Assembly: GCA_047972265.1 (NCBI GenBank)
Contig: JBKEAM010000078.1
Location: 1 to 18,993 of the forward strand
Direction: 5' to 3'
DNA from: JAAYCI01 sp047972265
GTDB taxonomy: Bacteria > Bacillota > Clostridia > Oscillospirales > Ruminococcaceae
DNA: 18,993 nucleotides
In this document: piece after piece, positions 7,140 through 14,912 of the stretch
How the letters are laid out: the number at the start of each line of letters is the position of its first letter
Numbering within the stretch: the first letter of the stretch is position 1
Made by a program: the position numbers and the translations under genes
The notes under the pieces: model-generated
Told to the model about the DNA's origin: nothing
Seen by the model: only the letters and a program-made list of their open reading frames with translations
The model's database searches: none

Positions 7140-7628
7140 TCACCTGCCTGCTCCTTCGCCGCCATAGCGCCGGGGCGGAATAAACTGCTGTAATTTTTTG
7201 CTTAGCTCCACACCTGCTTCTTCGGTACGCACAATAATCAAAAAAGTGTCGTCTCCCGAAAGTGTGCCCACAACGTTTTCCCAAACCATACCATCAAAAA
7301 GCTGGCACACTGCATTGGCCATGCCCGTAAAGCATTTTACCAGCACAATATTGCCTGCCGTATCTACTTTTAAAACCGATTCTTTAAAAATTGTTTCAAA
7401 CCGGACATTTTGATTGTGCGGAAGTTCCCTTTCGTAAGATGCCACATACCGAAATCCACCGTTGCCTGTTGCAACCTTAACAAGATGCAATTCCCGGATA
7501 TCGCGTGATACTGTCGCCTGGGTTACATGAAAACCGCTTGCCCTAAGCAGGTTCAGCAATTCTTCCTGTGTTTCAATCGATTGCTCCCCTATCAGCTCCA
7601 AAATTTTATCGTGGCGGGCATTTTTCAT
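7140..7628 (-). CDS. argR: Arginine repressor ArgR/AhrC
   Basis: A hexameric transcription factor that uses arginine as corepressor to control arginine synthesis and breakdown. 162 aa, slightly longer than the common 150 or so. The N-terminal winged helix covers about 1-70, with the recognition-helix signature TQATVSRDIREL at 36-47. The C-terminal oligomerisation and arginine-binding domain covers about 85-155. It contains GTLSGDDTF at 121-129, whose acidic pair corresponds to the arginine-contacting residues of the family. The ribosome site AGGAGGTGA includes the stop codon of nadK, and the gap is 6 nt, so translation is probably coupled. No arginine genes are nearby; its presence here follows the conserved gene order before recN. 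I could not identify a clear ARG box in the window. Confidence 0.96.
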   Translation of the reverse strand: MKNARHDKILELIGEQSIETQEELLNLLRASGFHVTQATVSRDIRELHLVKVATGNGGFRYVASYERELPHNQNVRFETIFKESVLKVDTAGNIVLVKCFTGMANAVCQLFDGMVWENVVGTLSGDDTFLIIVRTEEAGVELSKKLQQFIPPRRYGGEGAGR

Positions 7629-7634
7629 AGCAAG

Positions 7635-8480
7635 TCACCTCCTGCGCAATTTTTTGTCTATAGAGTCTAACTGCCCCGCGTCATCAAACTGAATCATCGG
7701 TATGCAGTTTTTTGCCTGGCGTATAAATATTTCGTCTCCGCTTTGCAGGGTAGGCCCATCTATGCCGTCAAGGTTCATACATACCGACTGACCGTTGCTG
7801 CTGGTAGATACCACCCGCATTGTTCTGCTTGCGTCAAATACCATTGGCGGCGCATGAATAATGTGGGGGCAGATGGAGGTTACTACTATACCGCCCAGCT
7901 TTGCATCCACAATAGGGCCGCCGGCGCTTAACGAATAGGCGGTAGACCCCGTGGGGGTAGAAAAAACTACGCCGTCCCCTCTAAAGCTACTTACGTGCAC
8001 CTCGTCGCAGTAGATGTTTAACGTAATCATGCTTTGGGGCATTTGCTTAAATAAAACAATGTCATTTAGCGCTATATAGGGCCTATCCTGTGTAGAATAA
8101 GTTGCCTCCAGCATTGTTCTTTGCTCTATAAAGTAATTATGAGAAGAAATGCGGTGCAGCTTATCCAGTTCATCACTTTCTATAATGGTTAAAAAACCCA
8201 ATTGCCCCATATTAATGCCTACAAGTGGCTTGTGATGCTCCATAGATGCCCTTGCGGCATGCAGCATGGTTCCATCTCCGCCTATTGTAACTATAATATC
8301 ACATTTTTGAATAGCTTGCTCACTTTTACAGCCCTCTACCAGCGCTTTTTTTCCTGCCAGGGGAACAAAGGCCGGTTCCATTAAAACCCGTACCCCGTCA
8401 CCGGTAAGCACATCCACGGCTTTTTCTACCAATTGCAAAGCACCCGGCTTAGACGAATTGGGAATTAGATAAACCGTCAT
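7635..8480 (-). CDS. nadK: NAD kinase
   Basis: Phosphorylates NAD to NADP in the cytoplasm, the only known route to NADP in most bacteria. 281 aa. Seen: the GGDGT motif at residues 67-71 (phosphate binding), NMGQLGFLT at 90-98, a conserved ALND at 137-140, and the long NAD-site signature TPTGSTAYSLSAGGPI at 175-190. The start overlaps the tlyA stop by 4 nt (ATGA), and the stop forms part of the argR ribosome site. The position between tlyA and argR is common in Clostridia. Its product supplies NADPH used by enzymes such as the asd product, but that link is metabolic rather than operonic. Confidence 0.97.
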   Translation of the reverse strand: MTVYLIPNSSKPGALQLVEKAVDVLTGDGVRVLMEPAFVPLAGKKALVEGCKSEQAIQKCDIIVTIGGDGTMLHAARASMEHHKPLVGINMGQLGFLTIIESDELDKLHRISSHNYFIEQRTMLEATYSTQDRPYIALNDIVLFKQMPQSMITLNIYCDEVHVSSFRGDGVVFSTPTGSTAYSLSAGGPIVDAKLGGIVVTSICPHIIHAPPMVFDASRTMRVVSTSSNGQSVCMNLDGIDGPTLQSGDEIFIRQAKNCIPMIQFDDAGQLDSIDKKLRRR

Positions 8481-9289
8481 TCCTTTCCTCCATTCAGCAA
8501 CTGGTGCGCTTCTTCTAAAACTGTATCCATCTGGCCTTCGGGCAAAATCTGCGGGTCTGCCGCTACGCCAACATAAAGCAAAAACTCTATATTGCCCTCC
8601 GGCCCTTTAATAGGAGAATACGAAAGCCCCAAGCAAGAAAACCCGTTGTTCACTGCATATTGCTGTGCTTTTTCAATTACTTCTTTATGGGTTGCTTTTT
8701 CTCTCACTACGCCGTTTTTACCAACCTTTTCCCTGCCTGCTTCAAACTGCGGTTTTACAAGGCATACCCCTTGTGCGTTGGTGCTGCATAAAATAGATAG
8801 TACCGGAAAAATATGAAACAGCGAGATAAAAGAAACATCCACGCTAAAAAAAGCAATATCATCGGCAACCTGCTCGTGCGTTACATGGCGTATATTGGTG
8901 CGCTCCATGTTTACAACACGCTCGTCACAGCGCAGTTTCCATGCAAGCTGTCCGTATCCAACATCTACAGCATATACCTTTGCCGCACCGTTTTGCAGCA
9001 TACAATCGGTAAAACCGCCGGTAGAGGCCCCTACATCCATGCATATTTTCCCACTGGGATGCACCGGAAAAACCTGCATTGCCTTTTCCAGTTTAAGGCC
9101 GCCGCGGCTTACATAGGGCATTGTGCCCCGCACCTCAATTGCCGCTTCTTCGGCAATGGGCATACCTGCCTTTTCCGCCTTATCTCCGTTTACATACACA
9201 AGGCCTGCCATAATCATGGCCCGCGCTTTTTCGCGGCTTGGCAGCATACCGCGTTCTACAAGGCATACATCCAGTCGCTGCCCCTTCAT
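8477..9289 (-). CDS. tlyA: TlyA-family rRNA 2'-O-methyltransferase
   Basis: Expected to add a 2'-O-methyl group to a cytidine of rRNA using S-adenosylmethionine. In mycobacteria TlyA modifies 16S and 23S rRNA; many members are still labelled hemolysin A. 270 aa. An N-terminal S4 RNA-binding domain (about 1-60) carries RLDVCLVERG, SREKARAMIMAGLVYVNG and SRGGLKLEKA. A FtsJ/RrmJ-like domain follows with the SAM motif DVGASTGGFTDCML at 85-98, VDVGYGQLAWKLR, VSFISL, and the LVKPQFE and NIEFLLY stretches that carry the late catalytic Lys and Glu. AGGAGG lies 9 nt before the ATG. The dxs stop is one base upstream and nadK overlaps downstream. The exact rRNA target cannot be read from the sequence. 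Confidence 0.93.
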   Translation of the reverse strand: MKGQRLDVCLVERGMLPSREKARAMIMAGLVYVNGDKAEKAGMPIAEEAAIEVRGTMPYVSRGGLKLEKAMQVFPVHPSGKICMDVGASTGGFTDCMLQNGAAKVYAVDVGYGQLAWKLRCDERVVNMERTNIRHVTHEQVADDIAFFSVDVSFISLFHIFPVLSILCSTNAQGVCLVKPQFEAGREKVGKNGVVREKATHKEVIEKAQQYAVNNGFSCLGLSYSPIKGPEGNIEFLLYVGVAADPQILPEGQMDTVLEEAHQLLNGGKE

Positions 9290-9290
9290 A

Positions 9291-11153
9291 TCAAAGTGCC
9301 TCCTCTGCCAATTGGCTTAACAAAGCGGCGTTTAACCCCAATTGGCTGCGCAACTGCGCAACCGTAGCGTGGTCTATTTTAGGCTCGGTAATTGCTTTGT
9401 GCACAAAATGGCCTTTATACCCCAGCTCCATCAGTCCCGCAGCCACATGTTCTCCAATTCCGCCCTGCTTTACGGTATCTTCGGCAAACAGTACCACATC
9501 ATACTGCATTAAATCCGCAAGCAGTTGCTGCGGCATTGGGTTTATCCAAACCATCTGATACACATCACATGGTATCTTTTTCTTTTTCAAAAGCTGAGCT
9601 GCACCGATTACTTCTTCTAGCAGCCCCCCGTAAGAAACAAGCGCCAGCTTGGCGTCTTTGCTCTTTACAATACGGTCGTAATGGTTGCCGTTGCACTTTT
9701 TATCTGCCATAGCATCACTTTGGCTGCCGCGTGGATAACGAATAGCGCGCGGAACAGAATAATCATCCACCAGCTTTTCCAGCCAATATTCCAGCTCTGC
9801 ATAGTTTGCCGGAGAAACAACAGGCATGGCGCTTTGCTGGCTAAAATAAGCGGCGTCATAAATTCCCTGATGGGTAGCGCCATCGGCCGGTACCAAACCG
9901 GCACGGTCTACCGCAAATAAAACATTTAAACCCTGTAAAACAACATCATGGATAATTTGGTCGTATCCACGCTGCAAAAAAGTAGAGTAAATTGCTGTTA
10001 CAGGCAGCATTCCTCCACGGGCAAGCCCCGCGGCAAAGGTAACTGCATGTTCTTCTGCCATTCCCACATCAAAAAAGCGGTTGCAATGTGCCCTTTTAAA
10101 ATGCTGTAACCCTGTACCATACTTCATAGCGGCAGTTATGGCGCATATATCTTTGCGTGTACTGCCCAAAGCAGCCAAGGTACGGCCAAAAGTAGAAGAA
10201 AAAGAATCTTCCGAAGAAACTTCCGGGTCTGTAACTGCCTTTAAGTCAAAAGCCGAAACACCGTGAAATGCACCTGGGTTCGATTCTGCCGGGGCAAATC
10301 CTTTGCCCTTTATGGTTTCTATCATAACCAGCACCGGACGGTGCAGGTTGGGGATATTTTCAAACAGGGCGCACAATTCTCTTAAATCGTGCCCATCTAC
10401 CGGCCCTACATACCTTAGGCCCATATCCTCAAAAAAAGTAGAATGATAAATAGAGCGGCGCATACCCGCTTTTACAGACTGGATTGTTTTTTTAATACCA
10501 TCCCCAATTAAAGGGGTTTTTTCCAGTACACTTTTTACCTCGTTTTTAGCATTGCGGTACTGCTTGCTGCTTCTCAAATGGGTAAAATATTGCGAGAGTG
10601 CCCCCGCATTTTTAGAAATAGACATCTTATTGTCGTTTAATATAATAATAAGATTGTCTAAATTGCTTACATTGTTCATTGCTTCGTAAATCATGCCGCC
10701 GGTAAAAGCGCCGTCGCCCACAACGGCAACAACATATCCCGCTTCCCCGCGGATTTTTTTAGCCTGCGCCAAACCCACAGCGGCAGAAATAGAGGTACTG
10801 CCATGCCCGGCAGAAAAAATGTCGTGCTCGCTCTCTTCCGGGCAGGGAAAGCCCGAAAGCCCCCCCTCTTTTCTAATGGTAGAAAGCTCTTCCCTGCGGC
10901 CCGTTACTATTTTATGTACATAGCACTGGTGCCCCACATCAAACACAAACTCATCCTGCGGAGAGTTAAACACCCTGTGCAGGGCAACGGTAAGCTCTAC
11001 AACGCCAAGGTTAGAGGACAAGTGCCCCCCAGTAGCAGAAATTGTTTCAATTAAATATTCACGTATTTCGCGGCACAGCAAAGCAAGCTTTGGAAACTCC
11101 AAAGCTTTAATATCTTTTGGTGATTTAATTGTATCTAAAATACGGTATCGCAT
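9291..11153 (-). CDS. dxs: 1-deoxy-D-xylulose-5-phosphate synthase
   Basis: Joins pyruvate and glyceraldehyde 3-phosphate with thiamine diphosphate; entry step of the MEP route to isoprenoids and also a source for thiamine and pyridoxal. 620 aa from the chosen start. Seen: SSNLGVVELTVALH, FDVGHQCYVHKIVTGR with the conserved His, the thiamine-diphosphate motif beginning GDGAFTGG at 146-153 and ending in NN, VGMAEEHAVTFAAGLA, and DRAGLVPADGATHQG. The longest frame begins with a GTG at 11174. I prefer the ATG at 11151-11153, because AAGGTGG stands 5 nt before it and the family starts at MRYxxLDTI. It lies 26 nt after the DUF212 gene and 1 nt before tlyA. With ispA two genes upstream it makes this cluster an isoprenoid locus. 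Confidence 0.97.
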   Translation of the reverse strand: MRYRILDTIKSPKDIKALEFPKLALLCREIREYLIETISATGGHLSSNLGVVELTVALHRVFNSPQDEFVFDVGHQCYVHKIVTGRREELSTIRKEGGLSGFPCPEESEHDIFSAGHGSTSISAAVGLAQAKKIRGEAGYVVAVVGDGAFTGGMIYEAMNNVSNLDNLIIILNDNKMSISKNAGALSQYFTHLRSSKQYRNAKNEVKSVLEKTPLIGDGIKKTIQSVKAGMRRSIYHSTFFEDMGLRYVGPVDGHDLRELCALFENIPNLHRPVLVMIETIKGKGFAPAESNPGAFHGVSAFDLKAVTDPEVSSEDSFSSTFGRTLAALGSTRKDICAITAAMKYGTGLQHFKRAHCNRFFDVGMAEEHAVTFAAGLARGGMLPVTAIYSTFLQRGYDQIIHDVVLQGLNVLFAVDRAGLVPADGATHQGIYDAAYFSQQSAMPVVSPANYAELEYWLEKLVDDYSVPRAIRYPRGSQSDAMADKKCNGNHYDRIVKSKDAKLALVSYGGLLEEVIGAAQLLKKKKIPCDVYQMVWINPMPQQLLADLMQYDVVLFAEDTVKQGGIGEHVAAGLMELGYKGHFVHKAITEPKIDHATVAQLRSQLGLNAALLSQLAEEAL

Positions 11154-11179
11154 AGTTTCCACCTTAACAAGCACTGCCT

Positions 11180-11638
11180 TTAAAAAACAGGTATTATTAC
11201 AGCCAAAAGGATGCCCAGTAAAGCACCGCTTAGCACTTGGAACGGGGTATGCCCTACCATTTCTTTCAGCTTTTTAGTTTCTTCTTGCTGCCCTTCATCA
11301 TCGTCCGACGAAAGCTCATCCATCAACTGGTTAATCACCTTTGCCTGTTTACCGGTTTCGCGCCGCACGCCCATGGCATCGTACATTACCACCACCGCCA
11401 GCACAAAAGACAAGGCAAACAAGGGCGAAGAAAGTCCTTCTTTACGGGCAACTCCCATTAACAAAGAACATACTAAGGCCGAGTGGGAACTCGGCCAGCC
11501 GCCTGCCCCAATTAAACGCTCGCCCGAAAAGCGTCCAGAAACCACAAACTGCACAATCGTTTTTAGTATCTGGGCCGAAAGCCACCCAAACACCGCAAGC
11601 ATCAGTAAATAGTTATGAAAAAATATTGCTTTAATCAT
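11180..11638 (-). CDS. Divergent PAP2-family membrane protein (DUF212, YuiD-like)
   Basis: A small integral membrane protein of 152 aa. Signature GGWPSSHSALV at about 45-55 and YDAMGVRRETGKQAKVIN at about 87-104, both close to B. subtilis YuiD. It has a hydrophobic N-terminal segment, a central one before YDAMG, and a C-terminal one in LSGALLGILLAVIIPVF. A charged loop rich in Glu/Asp (SSDDDEGQQEETKK) faces one side. PAP2 proteins are phosphatases, some acting on lipid or isoprenoid diphosphates, but this divergent branch lacks the full classical signature and has no firmly known substrate. Its place between ispA and dxs makes an isoprenoid phosphate a reasonable guess. The start is uncertain: the ATG at 11636-11638 matches family N-termini, but its GGAG is 14 nt away; a GTG at 11662 is the alternative. 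Confidence 0.85.
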   Translation of the reverse strand: MIKAIFFHNYLLMLAVFGWLSAQILKTIVQFVVSGRFSGERLIGAGGWPSSHSALVCSLLMGVARKEGLSSPLFALSFVLAVVVMYDAMGVRRETGKQAKVINQLMDELSSDDDEGQQEETKKLKEMVGHTPFQVLSGALLGILLAVIIPVF

Positions 11639-11678
11639 ATAGGTTTTACACGCTCCACACACTTTGAATACTTACAAT

Positions 11679-12560
11679 TTAATACACTCTCTCTGCCAGT
11701 TGTTTTGCAAAATACGCCATAAACGCCGCCGCATCCCCGTAAGCGCTTTCAATTGCCGTAACGGCTTCTTGGGTAAGCCGCCCTACCTCTTTGCGAGATT
11801 CTTCCAGCCCATAAAGGGTTACAAAGGTTGTTTTATGGTTTTGTGCATCACTGCCTATCGGTTTACCAAGCTGGGCTTGGTCTGCCGTTACATCTAAAAT
11901 ATCATCTACAATCTGAAATACAACGCCCACTTTTTCAATGTACTCTGTTATTGCCGGATGGTTTTCTGGCTGTTGCTTGGCAGCCCACACCCCTAAATGC
12001 GCCGAGGCTTTAAGAAGCGCGCCGGTTTTATGGGTATGAATTTGATACAGCGCTGCAGAATCCGCCTTTTCCGTCTCATACTTCATATCCAACTCTTGTC
12101 CGTAAATCATACCGCGTGCGCCCGATGCCGCGGCCAACGTTTGGGCTGCCCCTAAAACGGCAAAGAGTTCGCCCGGCGTCGTGCAAACTGCCTCAAACGC
12201 CTCTAGTGCAAGCAGGTCCCCCGCCAGTAAAGCATTGGCCTCACCGTACACAATATGGCAGGAGGGTTTACCCCTGCGCAAATCATCATCATCCATACAG
12301 GGCAAATCATCATGAATAAGCGAAAAAGCATGTACCATCTCTATTGCGGCAGAATAGCACTCCGCCGCTTTTCTATCTCCACCCAGCAAATCGCTTACGG
12401 CCAGCGTAAAAACCCCTCTTACCCGCTTGCCTCCCGCCGAAAGGCTGTATCCTGCCGCCTCCGAAACAACGGACTGCTGCTGCAATATACGAGCCGTAAC
12501 ATCTTGTATAGCTGTATTACAAGCATTGATATATTCTTCGTGCCGTTGTTTATTCTGCAT
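11679..12560 (-). CDS. ispA: Farnesyl diphosphate synthase (polyprenyl synthetase)
   Basis: Condenses dimethylallyl and isopentenyl diphosphates to geranyl and farnesyl diphosphate, the primer for undecaprenyl phosphate and quinones. 293 aa. Seen: GGKRVRG at 43-49, first aspartate-rich motif DDLPCMDDDD at 84-93 followed by LRRGKPSCH, KTGALL at about 178-183, and second aspartate-rich motif FQIVDDILD at 215-223. The fifth residue before the first motif is Phe (FSLIHDD). An aromatic here is the known chain-length gate for short C10-C15 products, so FPP is more likely than GGPP. The longest frame starts at 12581, but GGAGG 7 nt before the ATG at 12558-12560 decides this start. It overlaps the xseB end by 11 nt, suggesting translational coupling. 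Confidence 0.95.
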   Translation of the reverse strand: MQNKQRHEEYINACNTAIQDVTARILQQQSVVSEAAGYSLSAGGKRVRGVFTLAVSDLLGGDRKAAECYSAAIEMVHAFSLIHDDLPCMDDDDLRRGKPSCHIVYGEANALLAGDLLALEAFEAVCTTPGELFAVLGAAQTLAAASGARGMIYGQELDMKYETEKADSAALYQIHTHKTGALLKASAHLGVWAAKQQPENHPAITEYIEKVGVVFQIVDDILDVTADQAQLGKPIGSDAQNHKTTFVTLYGLEESRKEVGRLTQEAVTAIESAYGDAAAFMAYFAKQLAERVY

Positions 12561-12768
12561 CGGCTTCCTCCGTAGAAGCAATTGTTTTTCCTATTTCATC
12601 CACCCTAATTTGGGCATTTTTCAACTGCTCATTGCATACACGTATAAGCTCTGCCGCACGCGCATAGTAGGCAATGCTGTCATCTAGGCTGGTTTCTTCC
12701 TGCGTCATTTTTTGCAGTATTTCTTCCAGCTCGTGCATTGCTTCTTCAAAAGTAGGTTGTTTAGGCAT
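12550..12768 (-). CDS. xseB: Exodeoxyribonuclease VII small subunit
   Basis: Small helical subunit that binds the XseA large subunit; several copies per enzyme, which cuts single-stranded DNA into oligonucleotides in repair. 72 aa, typical. The pattern FEEAMHELEEILQKM, then LDDSIAYYARAAELI, then KNAQIRV is the XseB family signature of two long helices. The ATG at 12766-12768 with AGGTG 6 nt upstream is chosen over a GTG three codons earlier. The gene overlaps xseA by 8 nt and ispA by 11 nt; such overlaps may help set subunit ratios. Confidence 0.93.
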   Translation of the reverse strand: MPKQPTFEEAMHELEEILQKMTQEETSLDDSIAYYARAAELIRVCNEQLKNAQIRVDEIGKTIASTEEADAE

Positions 12769-13981
12769 CCAAAGCACCTGCTTTACTTTCTATTGTATTT
12801 ACTGTGCAGCCAAGGTCCCCGTCCTTCATACGCACCGTAATCTCCTGTCCCTGCTGCACCTGGCTAACGCTGGCAACTGCCTGCTTTTGTGCATAAACCA
12901 TGCCATAACCACGCCCAAGCACCGCATAAGGGTCTAGCCCTGCTGCAACACGCGCCTGCGATTGCAGTGCCTCTCTGCCGGTTTTAACCTTTTTCTGGGC
13001 AGCAGCAGTGGCTTGCAGGGATAATTGCTCTACCCTTTGCTGCAACAGTTGCGGCAGGGCGGGCAACTGCAAAAATGCGGGCTGCATTTTTATAGCATTA
13101 ACTGCATTATAACACGAATCAACGCGCCGTTGCACTGCTGTTTGAACAGAACCGTACAAATATTTCATATTTTGCATCACATGCCCCATGTCCGGCAAAA
13201 CCATTTCGGCGGCTGCCGAAGGTGTGGGCGCACGGTGGTCTGCAACAAAATCCAAAATCGTATAATCTATCTCGTGCCCAATGCCCGATACAATGGGCGT
13301 GTTGCTTGCAAAAGCCGCCCGGGCAATGCCCTCATCGTTAAAAGCCCACAAATCCTCGGCAGAGCCCCCACCCCGTGCCACAATAATTACATCTACACGC
13401 CCGCTCTTGTCAAGGTCTGCAATGCCTTTTGCAACTTCTGGCGCCGCGGCCTGCCCCTGTACAGAAACCGGAGCCAGCAAAAACCGTGCCATTGGGTTGC
13501 GGCGGGCCGCCACCTTTAAAATATCCTGCAAAGCAGCCCCTGTACGCGATGTAACGAGCCCCACACAAACCGGAAAAGCCGGCAGCGGGCGTTTGCGTTC
13601 TTCGGCAAACAGCCCCTCTTTTAACAGCTTTTGTTTTAGCTGCTCAAAGGCCATTTGCGCAGCGCCAATTCCGTCCGGATAAATATCCCGCACATAAATC
13701 TGAAACGCTCCGTCCCGCTCATACATCGATACGCGGCAACGCGCCATTACACGCATTCCATTTTCCGGCTCAAAGGCAAGGTGCTCGGCATCCGAGCGAA
13801 ACATTACAGCTTTTACGCTAGCAGTTTCATCTTTAAGGCTAAAATAACAATGCCCAGTTTTAAAATGCTTGGTAAAATTACTTATTTCTCCGCGTATGGC
13901 AATATCTGCCAGTAAGGGATTTCCCTCCAGCAAAGACTTTACATATTTATTTAAAGCCGTAACCGATATAACTTTTGCCAA
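12761..13981 (-). CDS. xseA: Exodeoxyribonuclease VII large subunit
   Basis: Catalytic subunit of ExoVII, a metal-independent single-strand exonuclease used in mismatch and damage repair. 406 aa, at the shorter end of the family. An N-terminal OB fold (about 1-105) binds DNA and contains IRGEISN, GHCYFSLKD and VKAVMFR. The catalytic domain carries VGLVTSRTGAALQDI, IIVARGGGSAEDLWAFNDE, SGIGHEIDYTILDFVADHRAPTPSAAAE. A helical, coiled-coil-like segment follows at about 275-350. The start is a TTG at 13979-13981, supported by GGAGG 6 nt upstream and by the family N-terminus VxSVTALNKYV. No ATG or GTG fits. The stop of the TsaD-like gene is one base upstream, so the weak start probably relies on coupled translation. 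Confidence 0.95.
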   Translation of the reverse strand: MAKVISVTALNKYVKSLLEGNPLLADIAIRGEISNFTKHFKTGHCYFSLKDETASVKAVMFRSDAEHLAFEPENGMRVMARCRVSMYERDGAFQIYVRDIYPDGIGAAQMAFEQLKQKLLKEGLFAEERKRPLPAFPVCVGLVTSRTGAALQDILKVAARRNPMARFLLAPVSVQGQAAAPEVAKGIADLDKSGRVDVIIVARGGGSAEDLWAFNDEGIARAAFASNTPIVSGIGHEIDYTILDFVADHRAPTPSAAAEMVLPDMGHVMQNMKYLYGSVQTAVQRRVDSCYNAVNAIKMQPAFLQLPALPQLLQQRVEQLSLQATAAAQKKVKTGREALQSQARVAAGLDPYAVLGRGYGMVYAQKQAVASVSQVQQGQEITVRMKDGDLGCTVNTIESKAGALDA

Positions 13982-13982
13982 A

Positions 13983-14909
13983 TCAAACCTCCATAGCGGC
14001 TATTAAAGCAACCCCTACCGCATTATCGGCAGAAAGGCTGGGCGACACAAAAAACACCTCTTTTAGCCGCTGCTCTACCCACTGCCGTATAACCGTACTG
14101 GCCATTACCCCACCCGCACACACAACAGGCAAATTACCGTATTTACCGCGCGCATGTTCAATCATAGCGCTGGCCGTGGCAGCAATGCTTATTAAGCAGT
14201 ACTTTGCGGCATAAGCAGGCTCTTTGCCCGCCTTTAGCAAGGCTTCGTACTGATTTTGCAAGCCAGAAAGATGGCAGTCTCCAGCTTTAACACTTATTTT
14301 GGGGGCAATCTCCTCTTTGCAGGTACCGGCAAGCAAAGATACTTGTTCGCCTGCGGGGAAAGAATACCCCAGTGCCACACCCAACCGGTCAATGGCCTGC
14401 CCCGCATATAAGTCCAGGCTTTTACCTGCGGTTTCAATCACTTCAATTCCATCACAAAGCAACAGCTCTGTTGTGCCGCCGCTTACATGAAACATCAAAC
14501 GCCGCCCCTTGGCAATGGGCCGCAGGGGTATACCAAACAAGGCCGCCGCAACATGCCCCTGCTGGTGCGTTGTTTTTATTAAAGAAATACCCCTTGCCGC
14601 CGCAAACGCAGTTGCAAAGGATACTCCCGTCAAAAAACATGGCATATAAGAGCCGGGCTGTGGGCGTGGCTTTGCCGATACGGCAACTGCCCCCACCTGT
14701 GTAAGGTCAAATCCCTCTGCCTGCATCTCCGCCAACAACTCGGGCAGTGCCGCTACATGATGAAACACAGCATCACTTTGGCGTAGCCCAAGCCCTCCCT
14801 GTGGAACAGGCAAAAATCTCTTTTTAGCACACAAAATTTCCTCTTTGCCTTTTTGGAGCAAAGCCAAAGACGTGGCGTAGTTACTGGTATCTACCCCAAG
14901 CAAATACAT
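13983..14909 (-). CDS. TsaD/Kae1-like paralog (M22 glycoprotease family), role unknown
   Basis: 308 aa, shorter than true TsaD (about 335-345). The ASKHA-type fold is visible: N-terminal LLGVDTSNYATSLAL (phosphate loop region), the metal-site pair His115 and His119 in HQQGH, the second loop SGGTTELLL at 143-151, AIDRLGVALGYSFPAG, and CAGGVMAS and LSADNAVGVALIA near the end. True TsaD proteins have SGGH where this has SGGT, and a longer N-terminal half. TsaD makes the t6A base of tRNA with TsaB/TsaE/TsaC, none of which are here. So this is probably a paralog rather than the essential enzyme, which I would expect elsewhere in the genome. The ribosome site AAGGAG is 6 nt before the ATG and contains the nusB stop. 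It occupies the place of folD in the Bacillus cluster. The product is not a proven peptidase despite the old family name. Confidence 0.83.
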   Translation of the reverse strand: MYLLGVDTSNYATSLALLQKGKEEILCAKKRFLPVPQGGLGLRQSDAVFHHVAALPELLAEMQAEGFDLTQVGAVAVSAKPRPQPGSYMPCFLTGVSFATAFAAARGISLIKTTHQQGHVAAALFGIPLRPIAKGRRLMFHVSGGTTELLLCDGIEVIETAGKSLDLYAGQAIDRLGVALGYSFPAGEQVSLLAGTCKEEIAPKISVKAGDCHLSGLQNQYEALLKAGKEPAYAAKYCLISIAATASAMIEHARGKYGNLPVVCAGGVMASTVIRQWVEQRLKEVFFVSPSLSADNAVGVALIAAMEV

Positions 14910-14912
14910 GTG

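Noticed and set aside
8813..9367. A 184-codon open frame on the + strand over tlyA
   Set aside because: Antisense to the conserved SAM and S4 domains of TlyA and the dxs end; no credible start site and no domain.
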